A stretch of 64,000 nucleotides of DNA from Actinomycetota bacterium (GCA_947449765.1 CANFSP010000002.1:124001-188000), one strand, 5' to 3'; counted from the stretch's first letter, positions 26,373 to 34,755 are shown. The notes: generated by a model not told the origin, from the sequence alone. A program made the numbers and translations.

Positions 26373-27086
26373 CTACTGGCGTGACGTGTCGGGTGTCAGG
26401 TAGGGGCGCCATCCCACAGCTGACTCCACCATGACGGTGTAGGCCGCATCGAGATCTCGTGATTCGAGCGCGTTCGTCATGCGTTCGAAGTAGGCGAGCC
26501 GGGCTTTCATGCTTTCCGGAGTAACTTTGTCACTCCCCGCGAGAACGGGTACGGCGTCGCGCTCAATGATGTCGAACAGGGTTCCTAAAACGGGTCGGAG
26601 CATCGTATTAGGTGACACGGCAAGGAGCTTGCGCTGGTAGTCCATTGCCAGGTGGTGAAACGCTTTGAGATCTTCGACCGAAATTGCCGTTTCCATTTGC
26701 GCGGTGATGTCGCGAAGCTCGCGAATGTCGACCATCGTCGCGTGGTCGATCGCATCCGAAATGAGCAGAGGATCGAGAGAATTCCGCATGCGGAAAACCT
26801 CGGCGATGCTGGGGTCCTCAACGTTGACTGTCATCAGCTCACCGGCCAAACGACCCATGGCCGTTTGCTTAGCTGCGAAAATTCCGCCGCCGGGTCCCCG
26901 ACGAACCTCGATGACGCCTCGATCGTGAGCCATTTTCAGGGCCTCGTTGAATGCTCCTACGGAGACGCCAAATTCGAGCCTCAGCTCTTCCTTTTGTCCG
27001 AGCCGTGCGCCATCTTCAGCGGCTTCGCTTCGTTCAGTGAGGCCGGAAACGACTTCTTGTGCGCGACTTAACGCCTGTGATGCCAC
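26373..27086 (-). CDS. GntR-family (FadR subfamily) transcriptional regulator
   Basis: Regulator of 237 residues. An N-terminal winged helix (LRLEFGVSVGAFNEALKMAHDRGVIEVRRGPGGG) is followed by an FCD-type ligand domain with the helical pattern FRMRNSLDPLL...FHHLAMDYQRKLL. GTG 27086 has AAGGAGG six nt upstream on the minus strand; the GTG at 27107 has its GGAG directly adjacent and is less likely. It lies between the acyl-CoA dehydrogenase and hydroxyacyl-CoA dehydrogenase genes and is divergent from the latter. Repeated CTAAAC/GTTTAG half-sites in that gap make autoregulation and control of the CoA genes plausible. A CoA thioester or acid ligand is typical of FCD proteins. Confidence 0.85.
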   Translation of the reverse strand: MASQALSRAQEVVSGLTERSEAAEDGARLGQKEELRLEFGVSVGAFNEALKMAHDRGVIEVRRGPGGGIFAAKQTAMGRLAGELMTVNVEDPSIAEVFRMRNSLDPLLISDAIDHATMVDIRELRDITAQMETAISVEDLKAFHHLAMDYQRKLLAVSPNTMLRPVLGTLFDIIERDAVPVLAGSDKVTPESMKARLAYFERMTNALESRDLDAAYTVMVESAVGWRPYLTPDTSRQ

Positions 27087-27119
27087 GGTGCCCTCCTTGC
27101 TGCTCACTCCATTCTAAAT

Positions 27120-27164
27120 CCCTAAACCTATTGATGTTTTAGTAAAAGAACATTATGTTTAGGG
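27120..27164. promoter_or_regulatory. Inverted repeats in the GntR-dehydrogenase divergent promoter
   Basis: CCCTAAAC (27120-27127) and GTTTAGGG (27157-27164) are perfect 8-bp inverted arms, with a third half-site GTTTTAG at 27136-27142. The cluster lies 33 nt before the GntR start and 36 nt before the dehydrogenase start. It is a likely binding region for the divergent GntR protein. Confidence 0.55.
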
Positions 27165-27200
27165 TGACAGGCGTTGTTCACTCAGTGAAGAGGAAATCTA

Positions 27201-28052
27201 ATGCAGAAACTGACCGTCCTTGGCGCAGGTGTGCTTGGCTCCCAGATTGCTTTTCAGTCGGCATATTCGGGTAAAGATGTGGTGCTCTATGACATCAGCC
27301 AAGAAGGCCTCGATGGCATGACAGCTCGGTGGGAGTACCTCAAGCCGCTCTATGTTCGTGACCTGGGAGCCGACGCAACGTCTGAAAGACTTGAGGCTGC
27401 GGTTGGTCGAATCCGTCTGACTAACGATCTGGCGGATGCGGTCAGCGATGCTGACCTCATCATTGAGGCGGTTCCGGAACTCCTCGAGATCAAGCGTGAC
27501 ACCTGGGCCAAGGTTGGTGGTTTGGCTCCAGCCAAGACCATCTTTGCCACGAATTCGTCCACGATGCTTCCGAGCCAAATCGCTGATGTTACCGGTCGCC
27601 CAGAAAAATTCCTGGCACTCCACTTCGCTAACGAAATTTGGAATTTCAACACCGGAGAAGTGATGGGTCACCCGGGTACCGACCCAGAAGCATTTGAGGC
27701 GGTAGCGGTCTTCGCTGAAGAAATAGGAATGGTGCCGGTCCGCATCCACAAGGAGTACCCCGGGTACATCGTCAATGGCCTACTCATCCCGTGGGTTATG
27801 GCGGCTCACCGCATGTATGTGCACGACATCGCTGACTTTAAAGAAATCGACACGACCTGGCGGATCGCGACGAAAATGCCGCTCGGGCCGTTCCAAGTGA
27901 CCGACTTGGTCGGGCTCAATACGGCATACGCCGTCAGCAGCACTCACCCGGACCCCGACATGCAGGAGTTCGCTCGCCTCATCAAGGAGCGCTATATCGA
28001 CAAGGGTCGCATGGGCATTGCCGTAGGAAAGGGCTTCTACGACTATTTCTAG
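27201..28052 (+). CDS. 3-Hydroxyacyl-CoA dehydrogenase
   Basis: NAD+-dependent dehydrogenase of 283 residues with the classic two-domain layout. The Rossmann motif GAGVLGSQIA lies at 8-17, the ATNSSTMLPSQIA segment holds the catalytic Ser and LHFANEIW the His, and a C-terminal helical domain starts near 185 (GYIVNGLLIPWV). It oxidises a 3-hydroxyacyl-CoA to the 3-oxoacyl-CoA. Together with the CoA ligase and acyl-CoA dehydrogenase it gives most of a beta-oxidation round; no enoyl-CoA hydratase or thiolase is encoded in the window. GAGGAAA precedes ATG 27201. Confidence 0.88.
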   Translation: MQKLTVLGAGVLGSQIAFQSAYSGKDVVLYDISQEGLDGMTARWEYLKPLYVRDLGADATSERLEAAVGRIRLTNDLADAVSDADLIIEAVPELLEIKRDTWAKVGGLAPAKTIFATNSSTMLPSQIADVTGRPEKFLALHFANEIWNFNTGEVMGHPGTDPEAFEAVAVFAEEIGMVPVRIHKEYPGYIVNGLLIPWVMAAHRMYVHDIADFKEIDTTWRIATKMPLGPFQVTDLVGLNTAYAVSSTHPDPDMQEFARLIKERYIDKGRMGIAVGKGFYDYF

Positions 28053-28064
28053 TCCAATCGCTCA

Positions 28065-28631
28065 CTAACCGAGCGTGTCATCCCAGAGTTGACCAACGGA
28101 TGCGCGCACCTGCTCCGGCGAGACACCCGCGTACCCCTGAAGCACGAGCCCGTCGAGTGCTGCGAAGGTATAACGAGCGCGTTCAGTGTTGAAACGCTCG
28201 CCGAGCACGGTGCGGAGTGCGTCGGAGAGGGTTTCGACGTACGTTTCGTAGAGGGCCGCCACCCGATCCGCGATCTCAGGTCGGCGGCGCGAAGCCAGGA
28301 GCATCTCATACACAAAGACCTCGCGAGCAGCGTTTTGTGAAACGAGTTCGAGAAACGCCTCGATGAAACCGTTGCGATCGGTCGCAAAGGTTGCGAGGTG
28401 TGAGACATCGATGGACTCGTGAACCGCCCGGTCAAACGCGGCCTCGATCAAGGCATCGCGGGTGCCGAAATAGTGCGCGATCAGCGAATTGTTGACGCCG
28501 GCTTTTTCACCGACGGCGCGAAAGGTGAGTCCTCGCAAACCCTTTTCACCGACAACCTCGATGGTGGCCTCGAGCAGAGCGTCGCGCCCCGAACCATCTC
28601 CCGGTCCGCGCTTGCCAACGCCAGTGCCCAT
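28065..28631 (-). CDS. TetR/AcrR family transcriptional regulator
   Basis: Regulator of 188 residues. The TetR DNA-binding domain covers about residues 16-62 (LLEATIEVVGEKGLRGLTF, VGEKAGVNNSLIAHYFGTRDAL), and a helical C-terminal part may bind ligand. It is the last gene of a leftward run BVMO-SDR-SDR-TetR, 36 nt after the preceding SDR, and probably controls that operon. A 10-bp palindrome AAAACGTTTT at 28652-28661 lies just upstream of its start. Its ligand cannot be read from the sequence; a ketone or alcohol of the surrounding pathway would be logical. Confidence 0.83.
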   Translation of the reverse strand: MGTGVGKRGPGDGSGRDALLEATIEVVGEKGLRGLTFRAVGEKAGVNNSLIAHYFGTRDALIEAAFDRAVHESIDVSHLATFATDRNGFIEAFLELVSQNAAREVFVYEMLLASRRRPEIADRVAALYETYVETLSDALRTVLGERFNTERARYTFAALDGLVLQGYAGVSPEQVRASVGQLWDDTLG

Positions 28632-28667
28632 GGTTAGACCCTAGCGAAGCGAAAACGTTTTGGCGGG

Positions 28668-29456
28668 TTAGGCCTGCGTGTGTAGGTTGAGCATTCCGGC
28701 ATCGACGAGGATTGTTCCGCCGTCCACGACGAGTGACGCACCGTTGACATACGACGCTTCGTCAGAGAGCAGCCATGCGATGGGCTTTGCCTGTTCCATC
28801 GGTGAGGATGCGCGTCCCTGAGGAACAAACTTCAGCAGGTCAGCAAAAATCGCCTCAACCGTTGTGTTTTTGGTGTGCGCAGCCTCGGCAAATTCTTGTT
28901 CCGCCATTTCGGTGAGAATCCAACCCGGGCAGACAGTGTTCGCGCGCACGCCGTGTGGTGCGTAGTTGTAGGCGATGTTTTCCATGAGTGAGGTCAGGGC
29001 TGCCTTGGATGCCGCGTAAGGCGCCATGCCGTATCCGCTTCGCAACGACGCAATCGAACTCACGCCGACGATGTTTCCTTTGGTCTTCATCAGCTCGGGT
29101 AGGGCATATTTTGAGAGCAGAAAGTTGGCGGTCAGATTGATATCGATTGTTTCGCGCCACATTTCTTCACTCATCTCGTGAACCTGGGCGTTCTTCACGA
29201 CTCCGGCATTGAGCACGAGGTTATTGATGTGCCCAAAGGTTTTCACGGCTTCGTCGATGAGACCCTTGGCGCCGGCAGACGTGGCAACGTCTCCCACGAC
29301 AATGTGGGCTCCGCAGTCCGCCGCGACGGCTTCCAAGGGCTCGCGTCGACGCCCCGCGATCACAACTTTGTGACCGCGCTCACTGAGCAGTCGGGCTAGT
29401 GCGGCCCCGACTCCCGTTCCGCCCCCGGTAATGACTGTGACGATTGTTGCGTTCAT
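28668..29456 (-). CDS. Short-chain dehydrogenase/reductase
   Basis: Classical SDR of 262 residues: TGGGTGVG cofactor motif at 10-17, NAG near residue 84, the catalytic Ser in GVSSIAS, Tyr and Lys in YAASK, and the C-terminal DGG motif. The RR that follows the second strand (IAGRRRE) suggests NADP(H), an inference from charge. It lies 44 nt after the neighbouring SDR and belongs to the leftward operon headed by a BVMO. It could oxidise the alcohol precursor of the BVMO's ketone or an alcohol released afterwards. Confidence 0.83.
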   Translation of the reverse strand: MNATIVTVITGGGTGVGAALARLLSERGHKVVIAGRRREPLEAVAADCGAHIVVGDVATSAGAKGLIDEAVKTFGHINNLVLNAGVVKNAQVHEMSEEMWRETIDINLTANFLLSKYALPELMKTKGNIVGVSSIASLRSGYGMAPYAASKAALTSLMENIAYNYAPHGVRANTVCPGWILTEMAEQEFAEAAHTKNTTVEAIFADLLKFVPQGRASSPMEQAKPIAWLLSDEASYVNGASLVVDGGTILVDAGMLNLHTQA

Positions 29457-29500
29457 GGTTATCTACTTTCGTGGTTGGCACGTGCTGTGGAGGGTGGTGA

Positions 29501-30298
29501 CTAGTCGGCTGTGGTTGCCGTTGCGGTGACGCCACCGTCAACGGCAACCATCGCGCCAACCATCAGGCTGGCTTCGTCACTGAGGAGAAATCTGACGACA
29601 TTGGCAACTTCTTCTGGCTGACCTAAGCGACCAATCGGAGCGGATGATCCCGCTGTTTCGGCAGCCTTGTGCTTGTCTGCAACCTCGGGCAGCAGCACGT
29701 GGGCAATGTCTTGGAACATGCGCGTGTTGATGAATCCGGGGGCTACGCCGTTGACGCGTATCCCATTGCGTGCCTCCTCGGTCGCGACTGTGCGCACGAT
29801 TCCGGCGACCGCATGTTTGGCGGCGTTGTAGCCGATTGTCGTGGGCAGACCCAAGAACGATGCAATCGAGCCGGTGCACACGATGGCTCCAGATTTCTGC
29901 CGACGCATCACGGGCACCACATAGCGCATACCGAGAAAGACCCCATTGAGGTTGACGTCGATGACCTTTTTCCAATCGGCGTAGCTGAGCTCGTGCATGA
30001 GCTGAACCCGCCCCTCAATTCCTGCGTTGTTGAAGAAACCGTCAATCTTGCCGAACTCAGCGACAGCGCGTTCCACGTAATTCTTCACGTCCTCTTCACT
30101 CGTGACATCAGCGACGACGACGAGCGATGAGACGCCGAGCGCATCCACCGCTTTCTTGGTCTCATCGGCTAGGGCTTTGTCGCGATCGACTAAAACGAGG
30201 TTCGCGCCGGACTCGGCGAGTTTGATGCACGTGGCGCGGCCAATGCCTCCACCCGCGCCCGTAACGATGACGTTCTTGCCTGACATATCTACGGACAT
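29501..30298 (-). CDS. Short-chain dehydrogenase/reductase
   Basis: Classical SDR of 265 residues: TGAGGGIG at 13-20, Asp at the end of strand 2 (LVLVDRDKA) indicating NAD(H) preference, NNAG, Ser in CTGSIAS, and Tyr/Lys in YNAAK. The C-terminal MVAVDGG motif is typical. It starts 9 nt after the BVMO stop, so the two are almost certainly co-transcribed. A cyclic or secondary alcohol dehydrogenase preceding the BVMO step is the simplest role. The two SDRs here are clearly different from each other rather than recent copies. Confidence 0.84.
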   Translation of the reverse strand: MSVDMSGKNVIVTGAGGGIGRATCIKLAESGANLVLVDRDKALADETKKAVDALGVSSLVVVADVTSEEDVKNYVERAVAEFGKIDGFFNNAGIEGRVQLMHELSYADWKKVIDVNLNGVFLGMRYVVPVMRRQKSGAIVCTGSIASFLGLPTTIGYNAAKHAVAGIVRTVATEEARNGIRVNGVAPGFINTRMFQDIAHVLLPEVADKHKAAETAGSSAPIGRLGQPEEVANVVRFLLSDEASLMVGAMVAVDGGVTATATTAD

Positions 30299-30307
30299 GT
30301 TTTTCCT

Positions 30308-31915
30308 TTACTTAGTGAGGGTGAAGCCGCGATAGTTGTCATCGGCCACGTCGAGAAGAGCTGACTCATAGGGGGCAACACCGCCGAGGTAGACCATTTG
30401 CACTCGCGGCTTGCCAGAAACATTTGAGCCCACGTACCACGAATCACTAAACCGCATGAGGGTCTGATCGGTGATGTCGTTCGTGTGTGCGACCCACTCT
30501 TGCTCCGCCGCCTCTGTCGGTTCGAAAACGTGGATGCCCTGCTCGCGCAGATCATTGAGCATGCGTGCAATCCACTCGACGTGGATTTCGATAGACACGA
30601 CCACGTTCGACAGTGGTGCGGGGCTTGCCGGTCCGGTGGCCACGAACATGTTGGGGAAGCCTGCCACCGCAACACCCAAGTAACACGCGGGTGATTCGCC
30701 CCACTTATCAGCAAGCTTCAGGCCGTCACGGCCCTCAATGTTCAGCCGGGTGAGGGTTCCGGTGACCGCGTCAAATCCGGTCGCCAAGACGAACATGTCG
30801 ACGTCGTAGGAGCCGGCGCTGGTCTCAAACCCCGTGGGGGTGAGACGAACGAGCGGCTCCTCGCGCAAATCGACCAATGTCACGTTCTCGCGACGGAAGG
30901 TCTCGTAATAATTCGTGTCGATGCACAGACGACGTGTCGTGATGTAGTGATTGGGGAGCAGTTTCTCTGCCAGGGCGTCATCCCCCACCCGCTCGCGAAT
31001 TTTTGCTTTGGCGAATTCTGACGTGAATCTGTTTGACTCCGGGTCGACAGGAATGTCGGTCATCGTTGACGCAAAACGCATCGGACTGCCGTAGGCGTAG
31101 GTTTTTTCGAGCTCGGCGCGGGCCTGCTCCTCACCAAGTTCGGCGAAGCTCTTGCCCACCGATTCCGTGACACAGCCCAAGCCAGATGCCCGCGCGTTTG
31201 CCCGATAGGTGGCGTAGTCGTTTTTGACCTCGGCGATTCGTTCCGGAGTGAGTGGCTTATTGTGCGCCGGAAGCGAAAAACTCGGTGTGCGCTGCAGCAC
31301 GAACAGGTGCTCGGCCGATTCGGCAGCGATTGGAATAACTTGGATGCCCGACGATCCGGTGCCTAAAACCGCGACGCGCTTGCCGGCAAAACTTACCGGG
31401 GAATGCGGCCACGTCGCGGTGGTCAGTAGCTCGCCGCCAAAGGTCTCCATTCCAGGAATGTCCGGAATCTTTGGCGTTGAGAGGATGCCGGTACCCCAGA
31501 CGACGAAACGCGCACGCACACTGTCGCCCGGTGAGACGTCAATAGTCCACGACGCGCTGCGCTCATCCCATGCGGCTCCGGTCACTTCGGTGTTGAAACG
31601 AAACAGTTCGTTGACCGAGAGCTTGTTGGCCACAAACTCGAGATATTTCAGAATGTCGGGTTGGGCGGGAAACTTTTCGGTCCACTCCCACTCCTGCTGG
31701 ATGTCGTCATCAAAGGAGTAGGAGTAGTCGAGGCTCTCGACGTCGCAGCGCAAACCGGGGTAACGGTTCCAGTACCACGTTCCACCTACGCCAGCAGCGC
31801 GCTCAATACCGAGAACACTGAAGCCGAGTTCACGCAACTTGTGCGTCATGTAGATTCCGGTAAAACCGGCACCGACGACGACGACATCTGTGACGTCGGA
31901 GTCAGATCTGGGCAT
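30308..31915 (-). CDS. BVMO-family flavoprotein with substituted fingerprint histidine
   Basis: Protein of 535 residues with all the general features of type I BVMOs: GAGFTG at 15-20, GGTWYWNRYPG at 44-54, the second fold GTGSSG, and a C-terminal LATGFD. The fingerprint reads FGGELLTTATWP at 159-170, so the position of the conserved His (residue 165) is Thr, while Phe, Gly and Trp are kept. The codons in the DNA clearly give Thr. In characterised enzymes the His is important for oxygenation, so this may be an altered BVMO, an N-oxygenase-like enzyme or an oxidase (inference). ATG 31915 has GGGAGAAGG just upstream; the frame to 32008 is leader. It heads a leftward operon with two SDRs and a TetR and is divergent from a zinc alcohol dehydrogenase. 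Confidence 0.87.
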   Translation of the reverse strand: MPRSDSDVTDVVVVGAGFTGIYMTHKLRELGFSVLGIERAAGVGGTWYWNRYPGLRCDVESLDYSYSFDDDIQQEWEWTEKFPAQPDILKYLEFVANKLSVNELFRFNTEVTGAAWDERSASWTIDVSPGDSVRARFVVWGTGILSTPKIPDIPGMETFGGELLTTATWPHSPVSFAGKRVAVLGTGSSGIQVIPIAAESAEHLFVLQRTPSFSLPAHNKPLTPERIAEVKNDYATYRANARASGLGCVTESVGKSFAELGEEQARAELEKTYAYGSPMRFASTMTDIPVDPESNRFTSEFAKAKIRERVGDDALAEKLLPNHYITTRRLCIDTNYYETFRRENVTLVDLREEPLVRLTPTGFETSAGSYDVDMFVLATGFDAVTGTLTRLNIEGRDGLKLADKWGESPACYLGVAVAGFPNMFVATGPASPAPLSNVVVSIEIHVEWIARMLNDLREQGIHVFEPTEAAEQEWVAHTNDITDQTLMRFSDSWYVGSNVSGKPRVQMVYLGGVAPYESALLDVADDNYRGFTLTK

Positions 31916-32082
31916 AGCCTTCTCCCTCAGCCTGTAGGAATCCACAGCGACGTGGTTCTTTCCTAATCTTGCGGTGGGTGGCGCCGGGAAACTTGACGCG
32001 TTCGGCATCCGTTATTGGACTTAAGCGCATTTCTCATCCGCCTCTGTGGACAAGGTGGGTCAACGTCTCGTTTACTGAAGGC

Positions 32083-33180
32083 ATGAAAACTACCGCTGCT
32101 GTCGCTTTTGACGCCGAAAAACCTCTCACCATCACGGAGCTGGAGATTGATGAGCCACGCGCCGGGGAGGCGCGCATCCGCATGGTGGCCAGTGGCGTCT
32201 GCCACACCGACGCTATCGTGCGTGATCAGTGGTACCCGACTCCACTTCCTGCCGTTCTCGGTCACGAGGGAGCCGGCGTCGTCGAGGCGGTTGGTCCTGG
32301 CGTGACCACGGTGGAGGTCGGCGACCACGTGTTGCTCAGTTTTAATCACTGCGGGACCTGCGCAAACTGTTCATCGGGAAAACCCACCTACTGTGCGAGC
32401 TTTTTCGGAGACAACTTTGGTGGCCGTCGCGCTGATGGCTCAACCTCCTACACACACGACGGGGTAGCTGTCTCGTCGCACTTCTTTGGACAGAGCTCTT
32501 TTGCGCACTACGCGAATGTTCCCGTCAACTCGATGGTGAGAGTTCCTAAATCAGCGCCCCTCGAGATACTTGCCCCACTCGGTTGTGGAATCCAGACCGG
32601 CGCGGGCGCTGTTCTAAACGTCTTGCAGCCACCCGCCGGCACGTCGTTTGCGGTCTTTGGTGCTGGTGCCGTGGGTCTGTCCGGTCTCATGGCGGCGAAA
32701 ATCGCCAACTGCACGACGATCATTGCGGTGGATGTTCACGACAGCCGCCTCGAACTCGCTAAGTCTCTCGGCGCAACTCATACGGTCAATGCCGCCAAGG
32801 TCGACGTTATCGAAGCGATCGCTGCGATTACCGGTGGGGGAGTGAATTACGCCCTAGAGACCACCGGCGTGCCCGCAGTGTTCTCCAACATGACGAAGTG
32901 TTTGGCGCCGCGCGGTCATGCGGTTGTCGTGGGTGCGGCAGCAATCGGCACTAATGCAAACTTCGACATCGGATCACTCCTCCCAATGGGAATCACGGTT
33001 CAGTTCGTGGTCGAGGGCGACTCGGTTCCGTCACAGTTCATCCCCGCGCTCGTAGAGATGCACGAGAAGGGACTGTTTCCGTTCGACCGGCTCGTGAAGA
33101 CCTACCCGTTCGCCGACATTAATAAGGCGTTTGAGGACTCCGCGGCTGGCGTCACACTCAAGCCCGTTGTTGTTTTCTAG
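32083..33180 (+). CDS. Zinc-dependent alcohol dehydrogenase (aryl-alcohol type)
   Basis: Medium-chain dehydrogenase of 365 residues with catalytic-zinc Cys40 and His61-Glu62, and structural-zinc cysteines 90, 93, 96 and 104. The nucleotide fold is FGAGAVG near 193. The order of segments resembles benzyl- and aryl-alcohol dehydrogenases. ATG 32083 has GAAGG upstream and gives an N-terminus matching the other zinc dehydrogenase of the window (3815); the open frame from 31969 crosses the promoter region. It is divergent from the BVMO-SDR operon and followed after 150 nt by an AraC-type regulator. It probably handles an alcohol formed by that pathway. Confidence 0.85.
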   Translation: MKTTAAVAFDAEKPLTITELEIDEPRAGEARIRMVASGVCHTDAIVRDQWYPTPLPAVLGHEGAGVVEAVGPGVTTVEVGDHVLLSFNHCGTCANCSSGKPTYCASFFGDNFGGRRADGSTSYTHDGVAVSSHFFGQSSFAHYANVPVNSMVRVPKSAPLEILAPLGCGIQTGAGAVLNVLQPPAGTSFAVFGAGAVGLSGLMAAKIANCTTIIAVDVHDSRLELAKSLGATHTVNAAKVDVIEAIAAITGGGVNYALETTGVPAVFSNMTKCLAPRGHAVVVGAAAIGTNANFDIGSLLPMGITVQFVVEGDSVPSQFIPALVEMHEKGLFPFDRLVKTYPFADINKAFEDSAAGVTLKPVVVF

Positions 33181-33330
33181 GTGCGTCTAGCAGAGCAATA
33201 CCGGCCGAGGCTAGGCTGACCGCGCAACCTCTTGACTCTCAGAGAAAATATGCGAAACTGTATACGATTTCTCACGCGATGAGTGCATGAGGTCTGGTCG
33301 TTAGTTTCGAGCCTTATCGGAGGTCTACTC

Positions 33331-34380
33331 ATGGGGCAGACAAGTCAGTTCGCTGTCGACGCCACTGGCGCAGACGTTCTTGTTCCGCCCCGGCAACACG
33401 AGGTCACCCAGCGTTCTGGACTGGTGGACGTCGTCGATGTGGACGACTTTGCGACCTGGACAAGTCTGGTCTCACGTGCATTCGTTCCCCTCGAAGTCAC
33501 GAGTGAACACTCATCGTCGTTTCACGGTCGCATCAGGTCCCGACTGCTCGGCGACATTTACATCTCAGAAATCACGGCAACCGAACATCAGGTGCATCGC
33601 ACGCCAGACTTGATCTCCGCTGGCGCACGCCCGTACTTCAAGCTTTCTCTACAGCTGGCCGGATCCGGGATGCTCATGCAGGACGGGCGTGAGGCCATCC
33701 TGTCGCCCGGTGACATCGCCATTTATGACACGAATCGGCCCTACACCCTGACCTTTGATCGCGAATTCCGGTCGCTCGTGGTCATGTTTCCTCACGCCAT
33801 GGTGGATCTGCCGGCTGAAACGATTGGTCACATCACTGCCACGCGAATCCCCGGAGACGAGGGGCTTGCCAAATTGGTTAGCCCATTCCTTTCTCACCTC
33901 GCCCGAAACATGGAGCGCATCTCCGGTCGAAGTGGGATTCGACTCATGCACAACACCATCGACCTCGTCGCTACGGTGCTACACAGTCAATTGGATGCGC
34001 AAACCGGCGAATCCTCGCATGGTCATCGAGCTGCCCTGCTCAAGGATGTTCACGCCTATATCGACGAGCACATCAGCGACCCCGACCTGAGCCCGGGCGA
34101 GATTGCCGCTGCGACGTTTATCTCCACCCGACACCTTCACGGCATCTTTAAGGAGCAGGGCGTCACCGTTTCAGCGTGGATTCGCTCGAGGCGACTTGAG
34201 CACTGTCGCCGAGACCTCGCCGATCCGCTCCTTGCAAGCAAGCCAGTCTCTGCAGTCGCTTCACGATGGGGTTTTGTTGACGCATCACACTTCAGTCGCC
34301 TGTTTCGGTCAACTTTCGGCATCTCACCCTCAGATTTTCGTGAGCGTGCTTCGGCGTCGCCGGAAACCATCGCCAGCTGA
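33331..34380 (+). CDS. AraC/XylS family transcriptional regulator
   Basis: Activator of 349 residues. The N-terminal 220 residues have the look of the AraC_binding_2 cupin-like sensor (LQLAGSGMLMQDGREAILSPGDIAIYDTNRPYTL). Residues about 245-345 carry two helix-turn-helix units ending in the AraC signature region (VSAVASRWGFVDASHFSRLFRSTFGISPSDFRE). Related regulators such as FeaR control aromatic amine or alkane use. ATG 33331 follows CGGAGGT at 33319-33325. It stands between the alcohol dehydrogenase and the ABC importer, either of which it might regulate. Confidence 0.86.
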   Translation: MGQTSQFAVDATGADVLVPPRQHEVTQRSGLVDVVDVDDFATWTSLVSRAFVPLEVTSEHSSSFHGRIRSRLLGDIYISEITATEHQVHRTPDLISAGARPYFKLSLQLAGSGMLMQDGREAILSPGDIAIYDTNRPYTLTFDREFRSLVVMFPHAMVDLPAETIGHITATRIPGDEGLAKLVSPFLSHLARNMERISGRSGIRLMHNTIDLVATVLHSQLDAQTGESSHGHRAALLKDVHAYIDEHISDPDLSPGEIAAATFISTRHLHGIFKEQGVTVSAWIRSRRLEHCRRDLADPLLASKPVSAVASRWGFVDASHFSRLFRSTFGISPSDFRERASASPETIAS

Positions 34381-34427
34381 CCATCCTTTTCGCTGAGTGA
34401 AAATGTTGTTACGCAACCGTTATTGAG

Positions 34428-34442
34428 TGATAGTAACTATCA
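34428..34442. promoter_or_regulatory. Perfect 15-bp palindrome, candidate operator
   Basis: TGATAGT and ACTATCA are perfect arms around a single A, 48 nt after the AraC gene and 314 nt before the lipoprotein gene of the ABC importer. The 375-nt gap 34381-34755 has no gene. It also holds a weak A/T stem at 34471-34501, a TTGACT at 34549-34554 and the hairpin at 34618. The palindrome may control the importer. Confidence 0.45.
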
Positions 34443-34617
34443 ATGGCGCAGACCCAGGTGTGAAAAATCGCCAAAAATTATTGGAATTACGCGGTTTTTG
34501 GGGCGCTATTCACGCATAGTCAATCGCCTTACCCCCAATGACAAGTCGTTGACTTTTTCAACCGATTAGAGTTGTCTCGTTACATGCGGTGATGACGAGA
34601 GGCTTCGCTGAGAACAT

Positions 34618-34656
34618 GCGATGGGGCATGCGGTGTCTAGCACCGGCTCCCATCGC
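34618..34656 (+). other. Structured leader upstream of the ABC importer
   Basis: GCGATGGG (34618-34625) pairs with CCCATCGC (34649-34656), and inside it CGGTG (34631-34635) pairs with CACCG (34641-34645) around TCTAG. There is no T-run, so it is not a simple terminator. It lies 100 nt before the lipoprotein start and would be in the mRNA leader if the promoter is near 34550. I do not recognise a known riboswitch. Confidence 0.4.
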
Positions 34657-34755
34657 TGAACTTAGAAAATCTCTCGAAAAATCCGTAGGTTGAAGGTTTC
34701 TTCAATCACCAAGGAAACGGCGCGAAAGCGTCGATTAACCGAGAGGCATTTACAC

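Noticed and set aside
34471-34501. CCAAAAA...TTTTTGG stem as terminator of the AraC gene
   Set aside because: The stem is mostly A-T with a 17-nt loop, too weak to call.
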